From Isoetes taiwanensis (taxonomy: Eukaryota; Streptophyta; Lycopodiopsida; Isoetales; Isoetaceae), in assembly GCA_021234155.1 (NCBI GenBank), contig JAJEKV010000108.1, forward strand, positions 2,460,676-2,524,675: DNA of 64,000 nt, given 5' to 3'. The translations under genes were made by a program, and so were the position numbers. Positions 1-10,341 of this stretch are shown in pieces. Positions within the stretch are counted from its first letter, which is position 1, and each line of letters starts with the position of its first letter. Under the pieces are notes generated by a model. The model did not search any database, was not told where the DNA came from, and was given only the letters and a program-made list of their open reading frames with translations.

Positions 1-360
1 CGGAAGTGCTTTATCGAGAAATGAAGTGGTCTGGGCTTTCAGTAGGTCCTCGAATTTCTTGTACTTAGTGCCAATTTGATGCTGCAATGAAGTCACGATC
101 TCCTTCTTCATGTAAGCAAGTACTCTTAAGTTCTCATGCCCTCGTCTTGAAGAAATTATCGCCTTTTGTAATCTGAGGTGACTTTGACGTATATATCCCC
201 GCTTAAAGCTTCTTGAGGACCTTTCTACAATCATCATAGTCCAAGCCCCTCATGCATCTAAGGTAGTTGTCACTTTGAAGTAATCTTTGTCTTTAGCAAA
301 ATTGATTACTATAGCTTGACCCCCGTTGTCCTTAAGTTCTCCCTTCCTCCATTAGTTCCA
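1..360 (-). pseudogene. Unrecognised coding-like fragment, cut by the window edge
   Basis: Read on the minus strand, this stretch stays open for about 110 codons with one internal stop (near the codons for TTTLDA). Its end is rich in Lys, Gln and Leu, with segments such as RVLAYMKKEIVTSLQHQIG and KYKKFEDLLKAQTTSFL, which suggest a helical or coiled-coil region. I do not recognise the family. It may be part of a transposon protein, given the neighbours. It runs off the left edge, so neither end can be fixed. It lies outside the tandem duplication and has no second copy here. Confidence 0.25.
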
Positions 361-518
361 CATCCGGCGGAAGAGGGCATAGATATCATCGGCATGAAGA
401 CAAACCGATTGACATCCTTCCGTGTGTGTTTGCCCCTCGAATCTTGTGCGCCATTTCAAGGTAGTCTTTGCAAAGAGAGTCACGATTTTAGAATTTCAAA
501 TGTTGCTATTTACATCTA

Positions 519-690
519 ATTAATGGCGGTACCGCTATTTACATCAAATGGCGCATTGCGCTATTTCAATTGAAATAGCGCAATGCGCTATTTCAATTCA
601 AATGGCGCTACGCCATTTCAATTCAAATAAGCGGCACCGCCATTTGATGTAAATAAGCGCGCGCGCCATTTCGATAAATGTATGGGTAAG
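519..690. repeat. Palindromic ATTT/GGCGC cluster I
   Basis: The sequence is built from alternating forward and reversed copies of AAATGGCGC-type and GCGCCATTT-type words joined by ATTCAAT or ACATCAA linkers. Several neighbouring copies can pair with each other. An example is the centre at about 563-585, where CGCTATTTCAATTGAAATAGCG is a perfect inverted repeat read across the AATT centre. Cluster II (1140-1390) uses the same word. Confidence 0.75.
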
Positions 691-1139
691 GAGACGTAAA
701 CATACCTTGTACTCGTCACTTCTTGACTGCCCTTTACCAGCCAGGGGCTGGTCTTCCCGCATTCCCAATGCTTTGCTTGCGAAGATGGTGGATCCGATCC
801 ACATATGGTTCCTTGAAGAGCAGGTCTTTGCTACTATATCATTCACATCCACACTTAGGCGAAGAAGGTCCGTCAGTCACCGATCTCTCCGAAAAGAACT
901 CACCGATTATTGAGCGCTTGACCAAATTCTTGGTAGCATTCTCGATATGGCGGATCCGGAATCGTCAATGACCTCCGAGGTTAGAGGCTATTCAGTTCTA
1001 GTAAAATGTTTTAGTATGTTTAATGTAGGATGTAGGATGTAGATCTTCTCTATCTTGTTCAGTAGATAAGTTCTCAACAATTGATGTCTTGCTGAATCTT
1101 GTAGTAATAGGAATCCATAACTCTAGCTATTAGATATAG
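691..1139. other. Single-copy stretch without recognised gene
   Basis: I find no convincing coding signal. Short open frames on both strands overlap each other and match nothing I know. The tail (1000-1139) is AT-rich with small direct repeats of TGTAGGATGTAGGATGTAG type near 1025. Confidence 0.4.
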
Positions 1140-1390
1140 CATTTAGAATAAAGATGCCATTTACTGTCAATGGGCCATTTCCTTGAAATGGAGCAGTGCG
1201 CCATTTCCTTTAAATGGGCAGTGCGCCATTTAATGGGAAATGGCAGCGGTAGCCATTTAATAGGAAATGGCGCAGCTGCTCCATTTCAAGGAAAATGGCC
1301 CATTGATTTAAATGTAATGGCGCCATTTAAAGGTAAATGGCGCTGATCAAGGCCATTTAAATAAATGGAGCAAATAAGCCATTTGTCTCA
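1140..1390. repeat. Palindromic GCCATTT/AAATGGC cluster II
   Basis: About a dozen copies of GCCATTT and its complement AAATGGC occur in both orientations in about 250 bp, separated by A/T-rich linkers. Examples are GCGCCATTT, AAATGGCGCAGC and the full palindrome ATGGCGCCAT near 1317. The arrangement allows several alternative hairpins. It precedes the DUF8039-like fragments by about 110 bp. Confidence 0.75.
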
Positions 1391-1499
1391 TGTCGATAAT
1401 TTCTTTTTCACATTTTCGCGCTATTTTTACTAAGTATATGTCATCAAGGGTTGCATGTCTCTAACAAGTATATATATATGTGTATTGATTCTCACAGGA

Positions 1500-1721
1500 A
1501 AAGGCCCCTGCGTAACCTTGTCGATGGGGATGTGGTAGTTGCCAGGGCATGAATTGCATAGAGGCCATCTGCATGGCGGGAACATTCCATGGTGCAATGT
1601 GGTCGTGGAGGTCACCAAAGCCATAGTGCCCACCCATGTGCTTCCCATTCCGTGTGAGGGAGCGGATAACATTGTTGGGCCGTGGGGACATTTATCAATG
1701 GCCTCAAATCAAGTGAAATAA
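1500..1721 (+). pseudogene. DUF8039-like fragment, first (damaged) copy
   Basis: Part of this stretch reads LHRGHLHGGNI, then VEVTKAIVPTHVLPIPCEG and ADNIVGPWGH. This parallels the segment inside the open frame at 1776-2561, which reads VTRCVVPTHILPIPCDG and ADNIEEAVGTFIEWP. So the end of one domain is present twice, about 355 bp apart. The pattern LPIP-x6-I-x-(A)-x-G-T-F-I-x-WP is what I know from DUF8039, a domain attached to plant transposon proteins. This copy has stops and frameshifts and looks like a degraded duplicate. The domain name rests on pattern recognition only. Confidence 0.45.
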
Positions 1722-1775
1722 TGTGAAGGAGCCCCAACTTACTCATCGGAAACGTCGGATCATCAAACCCGAAAC

Positions 1776-2561
1776 TTGCCTAGTAGTCCCTCCACAACAT
1801 CATCGGACTCGATTATTATGCCCGCCCTTCAAACGAAGCGCGGCGAGAATATGGTGAACCTTGTCGCCATAATAATCGCCGTGGTTGGTAAGGGCGCGGG
1901 TGTCTTGGTGAATAGAACTTGCATCCATGGGAAGAATGTTGACGCGCACTCAACGTGGCGATTACAAGTTACCCGGTGCGTGGTGCCTACCCACATCCTT
2001 CCGATTCCATGTGATGGCGCTGACAACATTGAAGAGGCTGTGGGCACGTTTATCGAATGGCCTCGGCAAGATATAAGATATCATGCCATTGATTTAGCTA
2101 CTCCATCACTGACCTCGAATGTAGAATCTGTAGAGGCAGTGTCAGATGCAGATGAAGAAATTGATCCTACAGTGGATCTAGGTACACGTTTTCCTCGCAG
2201 GATAGCATCAGATGATGATGAACCACCACCTAGTTTCTCAAGAACTGATCTCTTGGATAAGCATTGCCACATTCTTCATGCATGTGACCGAAGTAAATAT
2301 GCAGAGGCCATAATTGTCTTCAGTGATCCCCAGGATGCTGTTGACGATGAATTTTTAGGAGACTCAAAGGTGGGGCTCTGTGTGGGAAAGATCCTTCCTG
2401 CACTAATTACAGAGGATCTCAAATGTCATGCTTGTGCAGAAAGGCCAGCAGAAAATTACCTTGTACAATGGGAAAATAGCGATGTGATGCTGCAGGATGG
2501 AAGGACTCCTCACAACATCCGCAAGCTCAAGAAGCTAAAGAAAATGAGGATATGGAAATAG
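1776..2561 (+). CDS. DUF8039-like transposon protein segment, 261-aa open frame
   Basis: This is the longest open frame on the left side. Residues of about 25-100 read VNLVAIIIAVVGKGAGVLV, then IHGK, then VPTHILPIPCDG and AVGTFIEWPRQDI. This resembles DUF8039, a domain of plant transposon-encoded proteins. The following 160 residues contain an acidic patch (DADEEIDP), Cys pairs (CHILHAC, CHACAE) and a basic end (KLKKLKK), and are not recognised. The frame overlaps the next open frame (from 2552) by ten bases. That next frame belongs to a DUF7869-type protein, so the two may be one gene split by a frameshift, or two neighbouring cassettes. The chosen start is simply the first ATG, and the true start is unknown. 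The DNA-level break pattern elsewhere makes a sequencing frameshift plausible. Confidence 0.5.
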   Translation: MPSSPSTTSSDSIIMPALQTKRGENMVNLVAIIIAVVGKGAGVLVNRTCIHGKNVDAHSTWRLQVTRCVVPTHILPIPCDGADNIEEAVGTFIEWPRQDIRYHAIDLATPSLTSNVESVEAVSDADEEIDPTVDLGTRFPRRIASDDDEPPPSFSRTDLLDKHCHILHACDRSKYAEAIIVFSDPQDAVDDEFLGDSKVGLCVGKILPALITEDLKCHACAERPAENYLVQWENSDVMLQDGRTPHNIRKLKKLKKMRIWK

Positions 2562-4990
2562 AATCTTTTGAGGACAACATTCGTGCTCAATTCAAAACGA
2601 AAAGGAAGTATACTTACACACATAGGATTCCAAGACAACCCAAGGGAAAGAGCAAAGAGGAAGGGCTATGCTCCACAACTTCAATCAATAAGTTCATGAA
2701 GACAAGTCTCTTGCAAAATACTTGCAACAAGAAACTTACCAAGCATCAAGTATGTGAATTAAGAAAAGAATTTTTATCTCAACCATACAATGCAAGGGTT
2801 ACGTATTTTTTTACGTACTTGAGTGTGACTTACGGAGAGAAGGAGAGGACGGGATAGTGCTCAAGGGGATGGAATTGTCTGCATTTCCGGGTGGCGATGG
2901 CTTTAGGTATCGGTCACAACATTTTACAATTGGAGAAAGAGATATGAAGCAGGTGCAAAGGTAGTGAACATGGTAATATTGGCTCTAAGAAGCCCGGATC
3001 CACTACAGACGGCCACCGAATGTGTGCTAGACAGATTCATTCAGAGAATCTTTGAAAGTATTCCCCATAGGAGCAAAAAGAGGTAGAGATGATGTAAGAG
3101 AAAAATGTACGCAAAGCTTCCTTCCATTCTTAATAAGAAGCTTATACATAAAGAAGTTGGAGCAATTAGGAAGAGCTTACAGAACAACTCTGTAGCCTTG
3201 AACTCTTTTATAGTATATGGAAAAGGGAATTTCCGGATGTTAGCATTGCAAAAAAATACAGACCTTCTCTAAATGCAACATCTGCGTGGTAATTAAGCAA
3301 AAAGCTGGAAAAACAAAAGATACAAGAGAGAGATCGAAATCTTGCAATTCAATGTCGGGCTCATATGCTAGAGCAACGCTCTTGCGTCAGTCAATATTGG
3401 CATTGGAGAGCATTGTCACAAATGGTCTCCTCGAAAATCATCTATGTATAATACATGATAAGATGGATCAGTTAAGACTTTAGTGCCTAGAAGTCATCAT
3501 CTAGCAAAATCTATATGGAGAGGTGATCGCTTGAAGAGCAGTTTGACAGGAGCTTTGACTCATGGGCACGGTGGTCGTGCCTATGGTCATTTTTCACTTG
3601 ATTTATGGAAAGATGATTCAAACTTCCACATTGGTTCACTTTCTAGAATATTGCATAACTTGGAATTGGTGCAAGAGGACAAGATAGGTGACTTATGTGG
3701 AAGTAAGCCTGCAGATTGCAAATGGATGCAAGCAGTCAAGGACATCAATCCTTTGAAGAACAAACTTGCTTCCATGGGAGAAGTATTGCCAAATACTTCA
3801 ACTACAACGAATCCTGAGGTGTTCAACCCTCTTCCCCGAAATCTCTATTTGCAACTTGATAATGCAGCAGGGCAAAACAAAAATAGGTATGTCTTTTCAT
3901 ACTTATCTTATTTGACTTGGCTTAAGGTCTTTGATGAGATCCAAGTGGGCTTTATGATGGTCGGCCACACCCATGATGATATTGATGCTTTATTTGGAAA
4001 TTTTCAACCTTGATGAGTTCGTCGGATGCTTTGACACTACCAGAGCTACTTTACTTGTTTAGCAAATGCAATGCAAAATCCCCAATTCCATACTTTATTG
4101 ATGAAGTTCCAAATTGGAAGGATTTTGTGAAGGGATTCATCCTCGATAAGGGCCAATGCCCGTTGGGCATACTTGAACCATTGCTCTTCAAATTTAAGAT
4201 GGCGGGAGATTGGCCCGCCATTATGCAATACAAAATGCGTCCTACACATAAAGAGTGGCTTCCAAAGATTCTCCAGGAGTTAGAATGTGGAAAGAGGATG
4301 AACATGGTCAGCCAATGATACCAAGTGGTGTGCCACAAAATATTCCTCCTAGACCAACATTGAAAGATCTTCCGGGGTTGAAGGATAGCATCAACAAATA
4401 CATCTCCCTATGGAAGGACATATGTAAGAATCAAGAAAGTAGCTTGTTTGCAAGGCAATACATGGCAAGTGTTGAGTATTGGAGCCCGACTTCTTATCTC
4501 TTTGGAGGATGTTGCTTCAGACGCGTCCTCAAAATGATGCATTTTGGCCACAAACAAGACAAGCTCCTCTAGAACAAACAAAGATTTGTTCCAGAGGTCG
4601 ACGATTCTCTGCCTTGGTCACACGACCTTTACCATCTTATTGTGGCCGTCGATGGCCGGGCCCCAGTGTTGCCTCTTGAAGAGTTTGATCCTCACGCACA
4701 TGTGACAAAGGGTATGTTTGTTCTAGTCGGACACGGAGATGATAACACCGCCACTTGGTTAGGATATGCGAGGGAGAATGTTTGTTCTTGATCCGGAATC
4801 TACATATTTTGGCCATATTTTTTGTATCGTGGTGGAAGCCCTCCGAGGGGACTACAAAGACTCGCTTGACTAAAGCGTTGGCGGCCTAATCCTTCCGATC
4901 CTTCAAGGTATGAAAATTTAGATGCTATTCATTATGCCCGGGATGCCAATGGCAAGAGGCCGAAACAGTCCAAATTCAAAATATATTATA
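2552..4990 (+). pseudogene. DUF7869-type transposon-like gene, frameshifted (unit 1, with its 5' part)
   Basis: The protein can be followed through several frames. The N-terminal part (2552-2860) reads KTSLLQNTCNKKLTKHQ and ELRKEFLSQPYNARVTYFF, the Cys/Arg-rich start typical of these proteins. From 2870 it continues LGIGHNILQLEKRYEAGAK and GSKKPGSTTDGHRMC. The core (3483-4013) has LYLQLDNAAGQNKNRYVF followed by MMVGHTHDDIDALFGNF. The Asp/Asn and HTHxDID residues are the DUF7869 hallmark and could form a DDE-like metal site, which is inference. The C-terminal part (4018-4560) reads PYFIDEVPNWKDFVKGFI, AGDWPAIMQYKM and VRMWKEDEHGQP, then (4700-4780) FVLVGHGDDNTATWLGYA. At least five frame changes and stops break it. 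The unit boundary at 3032 falls inside this gene, so only this copy keeps the 5' part. Function is unproven; a role in transposition is likely from context. Confidence 0.65.
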
Positions 4991-4999
4991 GACATGTGG

Positions 5000-6170
5000 A
5001 AAGACATAGCACATTGTTCATCTTAATACATGAGATCTTGTACTTGTAATACATATCTTTCATCTTAATACATAAGATCTTGTACATTACTATATTTGTG
5101 ATCATATATAACTTTGCTATATCTTTAATATATAAATGCATACTTGATTCATAGATAAGATGGTCGGAAGTGCTTATATGTTGAATGTGTGATTCATTCA
5201 TCTTCGTGGATGCATAGTAGTGATCCCCGATATCTCATAGCTCATGCGCCAGGAGCCAAATCAGATGGATCATAACACCTAATTGACGCAGGGCAATGAA
5301 TCTCGGCCAAAAGCTTTTCTTCTGTGGGGATCAAGAAGAAGATGCCCTGTCTAGGCAACCAACAAGATCGAGTGGCTCATTGAGCACTTGATCGCCTCGA
5401 TGTGGTGAATAGAAGAAGGCAAATAATCCATGGGAGATGAATGACCTCTAGCCCGAATGGAGCCAAGTTTTATAGTGAAGTAAAATTATTGATGTGAATT
5501 ATTGGGGTGGACTGTAGCGCCATCATTGAGCGTATACAAGTATCATGTACTCGTACGGGCGTATACAAGTATCATGTACTCGTACATGTACGATTCTATC
5601 ATGTACTCAGATTCTATACATCAACTAATATTCACTATGCTTATATTATATATATCCTTAACGGATACACAAATCATAAGTGCTTATATTATTACCTTAT
5701 TAACAGTATGCATATCATCGATGATTCACTTTCGTCATTGAAATTAAAGACGACTTGCATAGTTAGGTACTCATGTCATTATTATATCCTTAGCGTATCT
5801 GATTCACTCATCATCAACATCAAAGCACGTGATGCTATTCACTCATAGATCTCCCGATCGTGAAGCCAATAAAGGTGGACCTTAACACGAGTGAGCTTCT
5901 TGCAAGCACTCGCAGGACCATCTGCTTTGGACTGCAGCCATGGATCAAGTTTGATACCATTTCTGTAGCATTCACACAGATCATTATAGCTAAGGTAGCA
6001 CCTGAAGGATCGGATGTTCTCACGGACGATCGTGCAAGGAAGCCATGGGAGATGAATGAGCTCTACCACCGGATGGAGTCGCTTTTATAGTGAAGTAAGA
6101 TTATTGATGTGAATTATTGGTGTTCATTGCCTTTATATACGAGTACCATACATGTATATGATCCAATAAT
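5000..6170. other. AT-rich non-coding stretch with short repeats (unit 1)
   Basis: No coding signal is recognised. Words such as TCATCTTAATACAT (5020-5085) and GTATACAAGTATCATGTACT (5533-5590) repeat two or three times. A 44-bp phrase around TGAAGTAAAATTATTGATG occurs near 5475 and again near 6091. The matching part of unit 2 is about 36780-37930. Confidence 0.5.
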
Positions 6171-6175
6171 TTCTA

Positions 6176-6262
6176 TGTATATACTATCAATAATTTTTGG
6201 TGAGTATATACCATCAATAATTTTGGTGGGTATATACCATCAATAATTTTGGTGGGTATAAA
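6176..6262. repeat. 26-bp minisatellite (unit 1)
   Basis: Three to four head-to-tail copies of a 26-bp unit containing ATACCATCAATAATTTTGG, with a GTGGGT/GTGAGT joint. The first copy differs (ACTATCAATAATTTTTGG). Confidence 0.85.
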
Positions 6263-6589
6263 TATACATCAAATTGCCGAGTGCAGCAACATTGGCCTCC
6301 GTCTAGCTATGACGTATTCTGGTCTTGAACGTGATTCTATCACTTGCAAGATGAATCATGAGGACTTCAAGCGGTCTTGAAATGCGAGATATACCGCTTG
6401 AAGACTGGCTCACCATCGCGGTTCTCAATCCTCGCCATTATCCCGATCCCGCCGATGTTATCATCCATCTCCGTGGAATAGGGAGTATCAAATGTTCATG
6501 ATCGAAAGGATCTCCGGAGCTTACGCTAGTTCCCGATCATTCAGAGTAATAGTAGAAGAATAATATTACTTGTTATCTTATTGTAATGC

Positions 6590-6885
6590 GTTGTGTTAGT
6601 ATACAAATGTACACATAACCTTTGTAATACACATAACCGTAATATAAGTAATAGTAAAATAATAGTACTTGTTATCTTATTGTAATCTGGTTGTACTCTT
6701 ATTGTTATCTTATTGTAATCTTATTGTTATCAGGTATACATAACCTTTTGTAATACACATAACCATACTATATGTATTGAGGTATACTAGTATGCAACAG
6801 GTATACATAACCTTTTGTAATACACATAACCATACTATAAGTATTGAGGTATACATAACCCTCCAAGGTATACTATATAAAAATT
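6590..6885. repeat. Degenerate tandem repeat around GTATACATAACC (unit 1)
   Basis: Three to four imperfect copies of a roughly 60-90-bp block containing TACATAACCTTTTGTAATAC and CATAACCATACTATA, alternating with TTGTTATCTTATTGTAATC words. The units differ in length. Low-complexity, non-coding. Confidence 0.7.
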
Positions 6886-9307
6886 ATTCCAACTTGTCTT
6901 CAGAATTCCAACTTTAATGAAACTCTGCTTTGATGCAAGGTCGCCTTTTTGTGTGGAACCGCAGGTTTTATCTGCCAAGAACGGCTGCATACCACACTAG
7001 TCCCACATGACGAAAAAACAAATTAAGAAACCAAAGCCATATGAATCTGACTAATTGGAAGCCAGGAAGCCAAATGTCACGGCTTTGCCAGAATGTGATA
7101 TTCTGAGACCTGAATCCCCTGTTTTGTAAACATATTAAAGCCCAAATATAAAATGATTCGTCCCTGAAGTTAAATTAGCTGAAGCGACTAAGCTGTTGGG
7201 TATGCCACTTAACCTTGGAGAAAATCTAAAAGGTCTTTGGGCGCCAATTATAGAAAGGATCCGAAAGAAGGTTAACCTCTGGTCTTGTAAGTAGCCAATG
7301 CAATCCTTAATGCGACTCATATTTATTACTCCTCGGCTATTGTAGCGCAGTATTTTGTATCTAGACAAAAGCAATGGTGTCTTGGACAATGGAATTGGTA
7401 ACGATTTATTAAATATAGGACATACACACAACTTAAAAAAAATTTGATGCTTTGTTAGGTCAATTGATATTGGTTTATACATTATCTTAAGAAATATTTA
7501 CTGAACATCCCATTCTTATTATAGAGAACACAACAACCCCAAAAAGTGGTCCATGTGAAGTGTTGTTTTTTAGAATAACTACAGCAAAAAAACTATGCAT
7601 GGCTTTTTTTCAACTTTTCTAAAAGCTAATTGTGGTTTTTTTGTGTATTTTTTCTAGACGTAGTTTTTTCTTTTTCGCCTTTTTTTTTCCACACAGTTTT
7701 TCTCCTCCATTTTTTTCCCACATTAGTCTTTTCCTCCTCTATGTGTGGTTTACAAGTGTGGTGTTTAAGAAAGCCTTTCGGGAATTGAACCCAAATAAAC
7801 CCATTCAGGCATGAACAAACCAAATTAACTAAATCTGCTAGAGTCATAGCATACTTAACTAGCCAACTAGCCAAATGTAACAAGCAAAATAGCCATGGAA
7901 ATGGAATCCATTGTGAAGCAGTGAACTGCTTACCATAGTGAACAGTTTATCATAATTATTATTCCAGGAAAATCTATTTTAATAAGATTAAACTGCCATA
8001 ATCAGTCTATTATGTTAATTATCACATTAAGTCTTAAAAACAAAATACCATCTGCTGCCTAATGGCTAGGAAGAGCAATAGACTTATGACATATAAATCC
8101 ATGCACTTCAACCTGTATTTCATGTCCTAAAAGTCCATAAATAACTCAATCTTCCTGTTACGAACGCATGTTATTAACTTGATAGTCAGCATAACGTTAC
8201 ACAGCAACTAGCGCTTCTAACTAGGAGACCAAAAGCTAAGAGCATATTTAAGGCACCTTCTAGCCAAGCATAAAGCCATGCAATATATCCACATACCTAT
8301 TTAAATTATTAAAGCGCACGCATGTGGCAATATGCGGCAATAACCTGTCCTTAGATGAGAATAGCAGCACATGTATATATTATGAAGTTAAATCCAAGAC
8401 TACAAATGGCTAACAGAAGGATAATAATCCTGTTTATTAGCGCAGACAATTGATAAAATATATAAATCACCTTCTAAAGTTGAATCTCCTGGTTTGGTGA
8501 AAAGCCTGCAAGCTCGTTTAGCTTCTCCAAAGCTATGCAATATTCATCCAGTACACTTAGCTAAGCGGGATTAACTTACATTTTATTCACACCAAAGGTA
8601 GAAGGGGAGTGAAGCCTTTTACCACAATTCTTCTCTCTCTGAATTGTAATGTTTTAAGTAACAGCAAGATCTCGTCTTTAGACTTCTCAAGCAAAACAAA
8701 AAAGACTCCGCAAATCCTGCAACAGCATTTCATATAATACCATGCTCAGACATCCAACATTTTGGAAAACTTTCTTCTAATGCGATGGAATTAAAAGTAG
8801 TATCAATTGCTCTTTCCTACAAATAGAAGTAAAGACTATCCTAGATTATGAGCATTGTCTGACTTCAAGAAAGAGCCTTAATTCGGCATTGTGTGGCTTA
8901 TTTGAGATCTATTGTAGCTCGCCAACATGCAGCATTGAAATTTGTTGTGTTAAATAACCTGAGATCAAACTGCTGACATTTTGAGATTCTTCGTTGGTGA
9001 GTCAGAGGCCGATTAGAACAATAGGTTTGATTTTGACGCCTTGCCCACAACCAAAACCGTTGAATGAGCTTTCAAAATGTACATAACTAAAATAAACCTC
9101 ATTACTTCCCAAAAGAGCAGGCTGTTTCTCACCTTGAATTGCATAAATTGTATCTGCTTTAAAATTTGGAAAAATCCCACCTAACTATAGAAGTATTAAA
9201 CTTCAGAGTTGAATACCTTAATCGTAGTTTAAAGATATGCTTCAGCCTTCTCCTGCCTTTTGCGTTCTTTTTCTTCATGCTCTCTTGAGAGCTAGACTGA
9301 CAGGAGA
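6886..9307. other. Gene-poor AT-rich stretch (unit 1)
   Basis: Only short chance open frames are visible. T-rich tracts lie at 7630-7740. On the minus strand near 8465-8560 a short open piece reads VLDEYCIALEKLNELAGF and could be a stray exon, but an in-frame stop follows before the possible GT donor, so I do not call it. The matching region of unit 2 (38640-41060) shows the same features. Confidence 0.4.
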
Positions 9308-9413
9308 TAAAATCCCATATAAATGAAGTAACAAAAGCTAATTTTAAATAGATTTTTGCATAAAATCCCATATAAACGAAGTAACAAAAGCTAATTTTAA
9401 ATAGATTTTTGCA
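9308..9413. repeat. 53-bp direct tandem duplication (unit 1)
   Basis: Two adjacent copies of a 53-bp unit that begins AAATCCCATATAAA and ends AAATAGATTTTTGCAT. They differ at one base (AATGAAG versus AACGAAG). Present also in unit 2. Confidence 0.9.
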
Positions 9414-10187
9414 TTCGTATCTGGATTTTCATAAAAGCCTGGATTTTTATATCAAGTATGATCTTTAAATGGCATTAAGTTGTCGCATCTAAATATCAGA
9501 ATAAGTTGTCGCTTTCATTAAGCTGCCGCATCTAAGTTAGTCCAAACAATGCCCTGAACTGCATTCTGCTTGAATGGAATACACTTGCAGCCGGCAATAA
9601 GGTGACCAATACAACAGTCAAATCCTCTCTAATACGTCACATTCACATTTTAGGGCTTGAGCCTTAGATCACAAATTTGTTAATAGATATGAAATGTCAT
9701 CCTACAGGCAAAGAATAGTACCTCCAAGTGCTCTTGAGATCAGGTTCGCTAATCGGCATTTTGACGGACCACCTGTTCAGATAAGAAACATCACATCACA
9801 ATCCTTCATATTTTGGGCTCCCGTATATTTTGTGAGGAGAGCAGAAAGCATGAGAAGTCCAGTGAAGTGGCCCAAAGCTTAAAGTGGGAAACTCCATCGT
9901 GAATCTGTAACAAAAGCCAGAAAACTCAAGTTAAAAGAAACGGCTGAAGCAAAAAATGTGAAAACGAATAAGGAGCAAATGATCTACTACCTTAAGATTA
10001 ACCCAGGGCTTTCCGGACACTAAGATCGCCAAGGTTGAATGGCGCCATAGCCTCAGCGCCTCTCTGGATTTTGGAGCAGGCTCTGCTGGTCGATTTTGGC
10101 ACGCTTAATGAAGTTTCCCCCGTTTTCTGCCCTTTTGAAATTTTTAAAGCCTATAAGACCATTTGCCCCCTTTTGAAAAAAGAAGAA
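9414..10187. other. No recognised gene (unit 1)
   Basis: Weak open frames occur on both strands. The minus-strand counterpart in unit 2 (41427-41660, 77 codons, containing LSFGPLHWTSHAFSLP) stays open longer than its neighbours but is interrupted in unit 1 and matches nothing I know. Confidence 0.35.
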
Positions 10188-10271
10188 AAGAATGGCGTAT
10201 ATCTACTCTGATATCACTCCTTATTGTTCAAGAATGGCGTATATCTACTCTGATATCACTCCTTATTGTGC
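10188..10271. repeat. 42-bp direct tandem duplication (unit 1)
   Basis: Two adjacent copies of a 42-bp unit starting AAGAATGGCGTATATCTACT, differing only at the last bases (TTC versus TGC). A (TTCC)n run follows at about 10318-10341. The surrounding 300 bp are identical in unit 2. Confidence 0.95.
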
Positions 10272-10341
10272 ATGTACCGTCTCATAGGCCTCTGGCCTCC
10301 GTGGACGTTAAAATAAACTTCCTTCCTTCCTTCCTTCCTTA

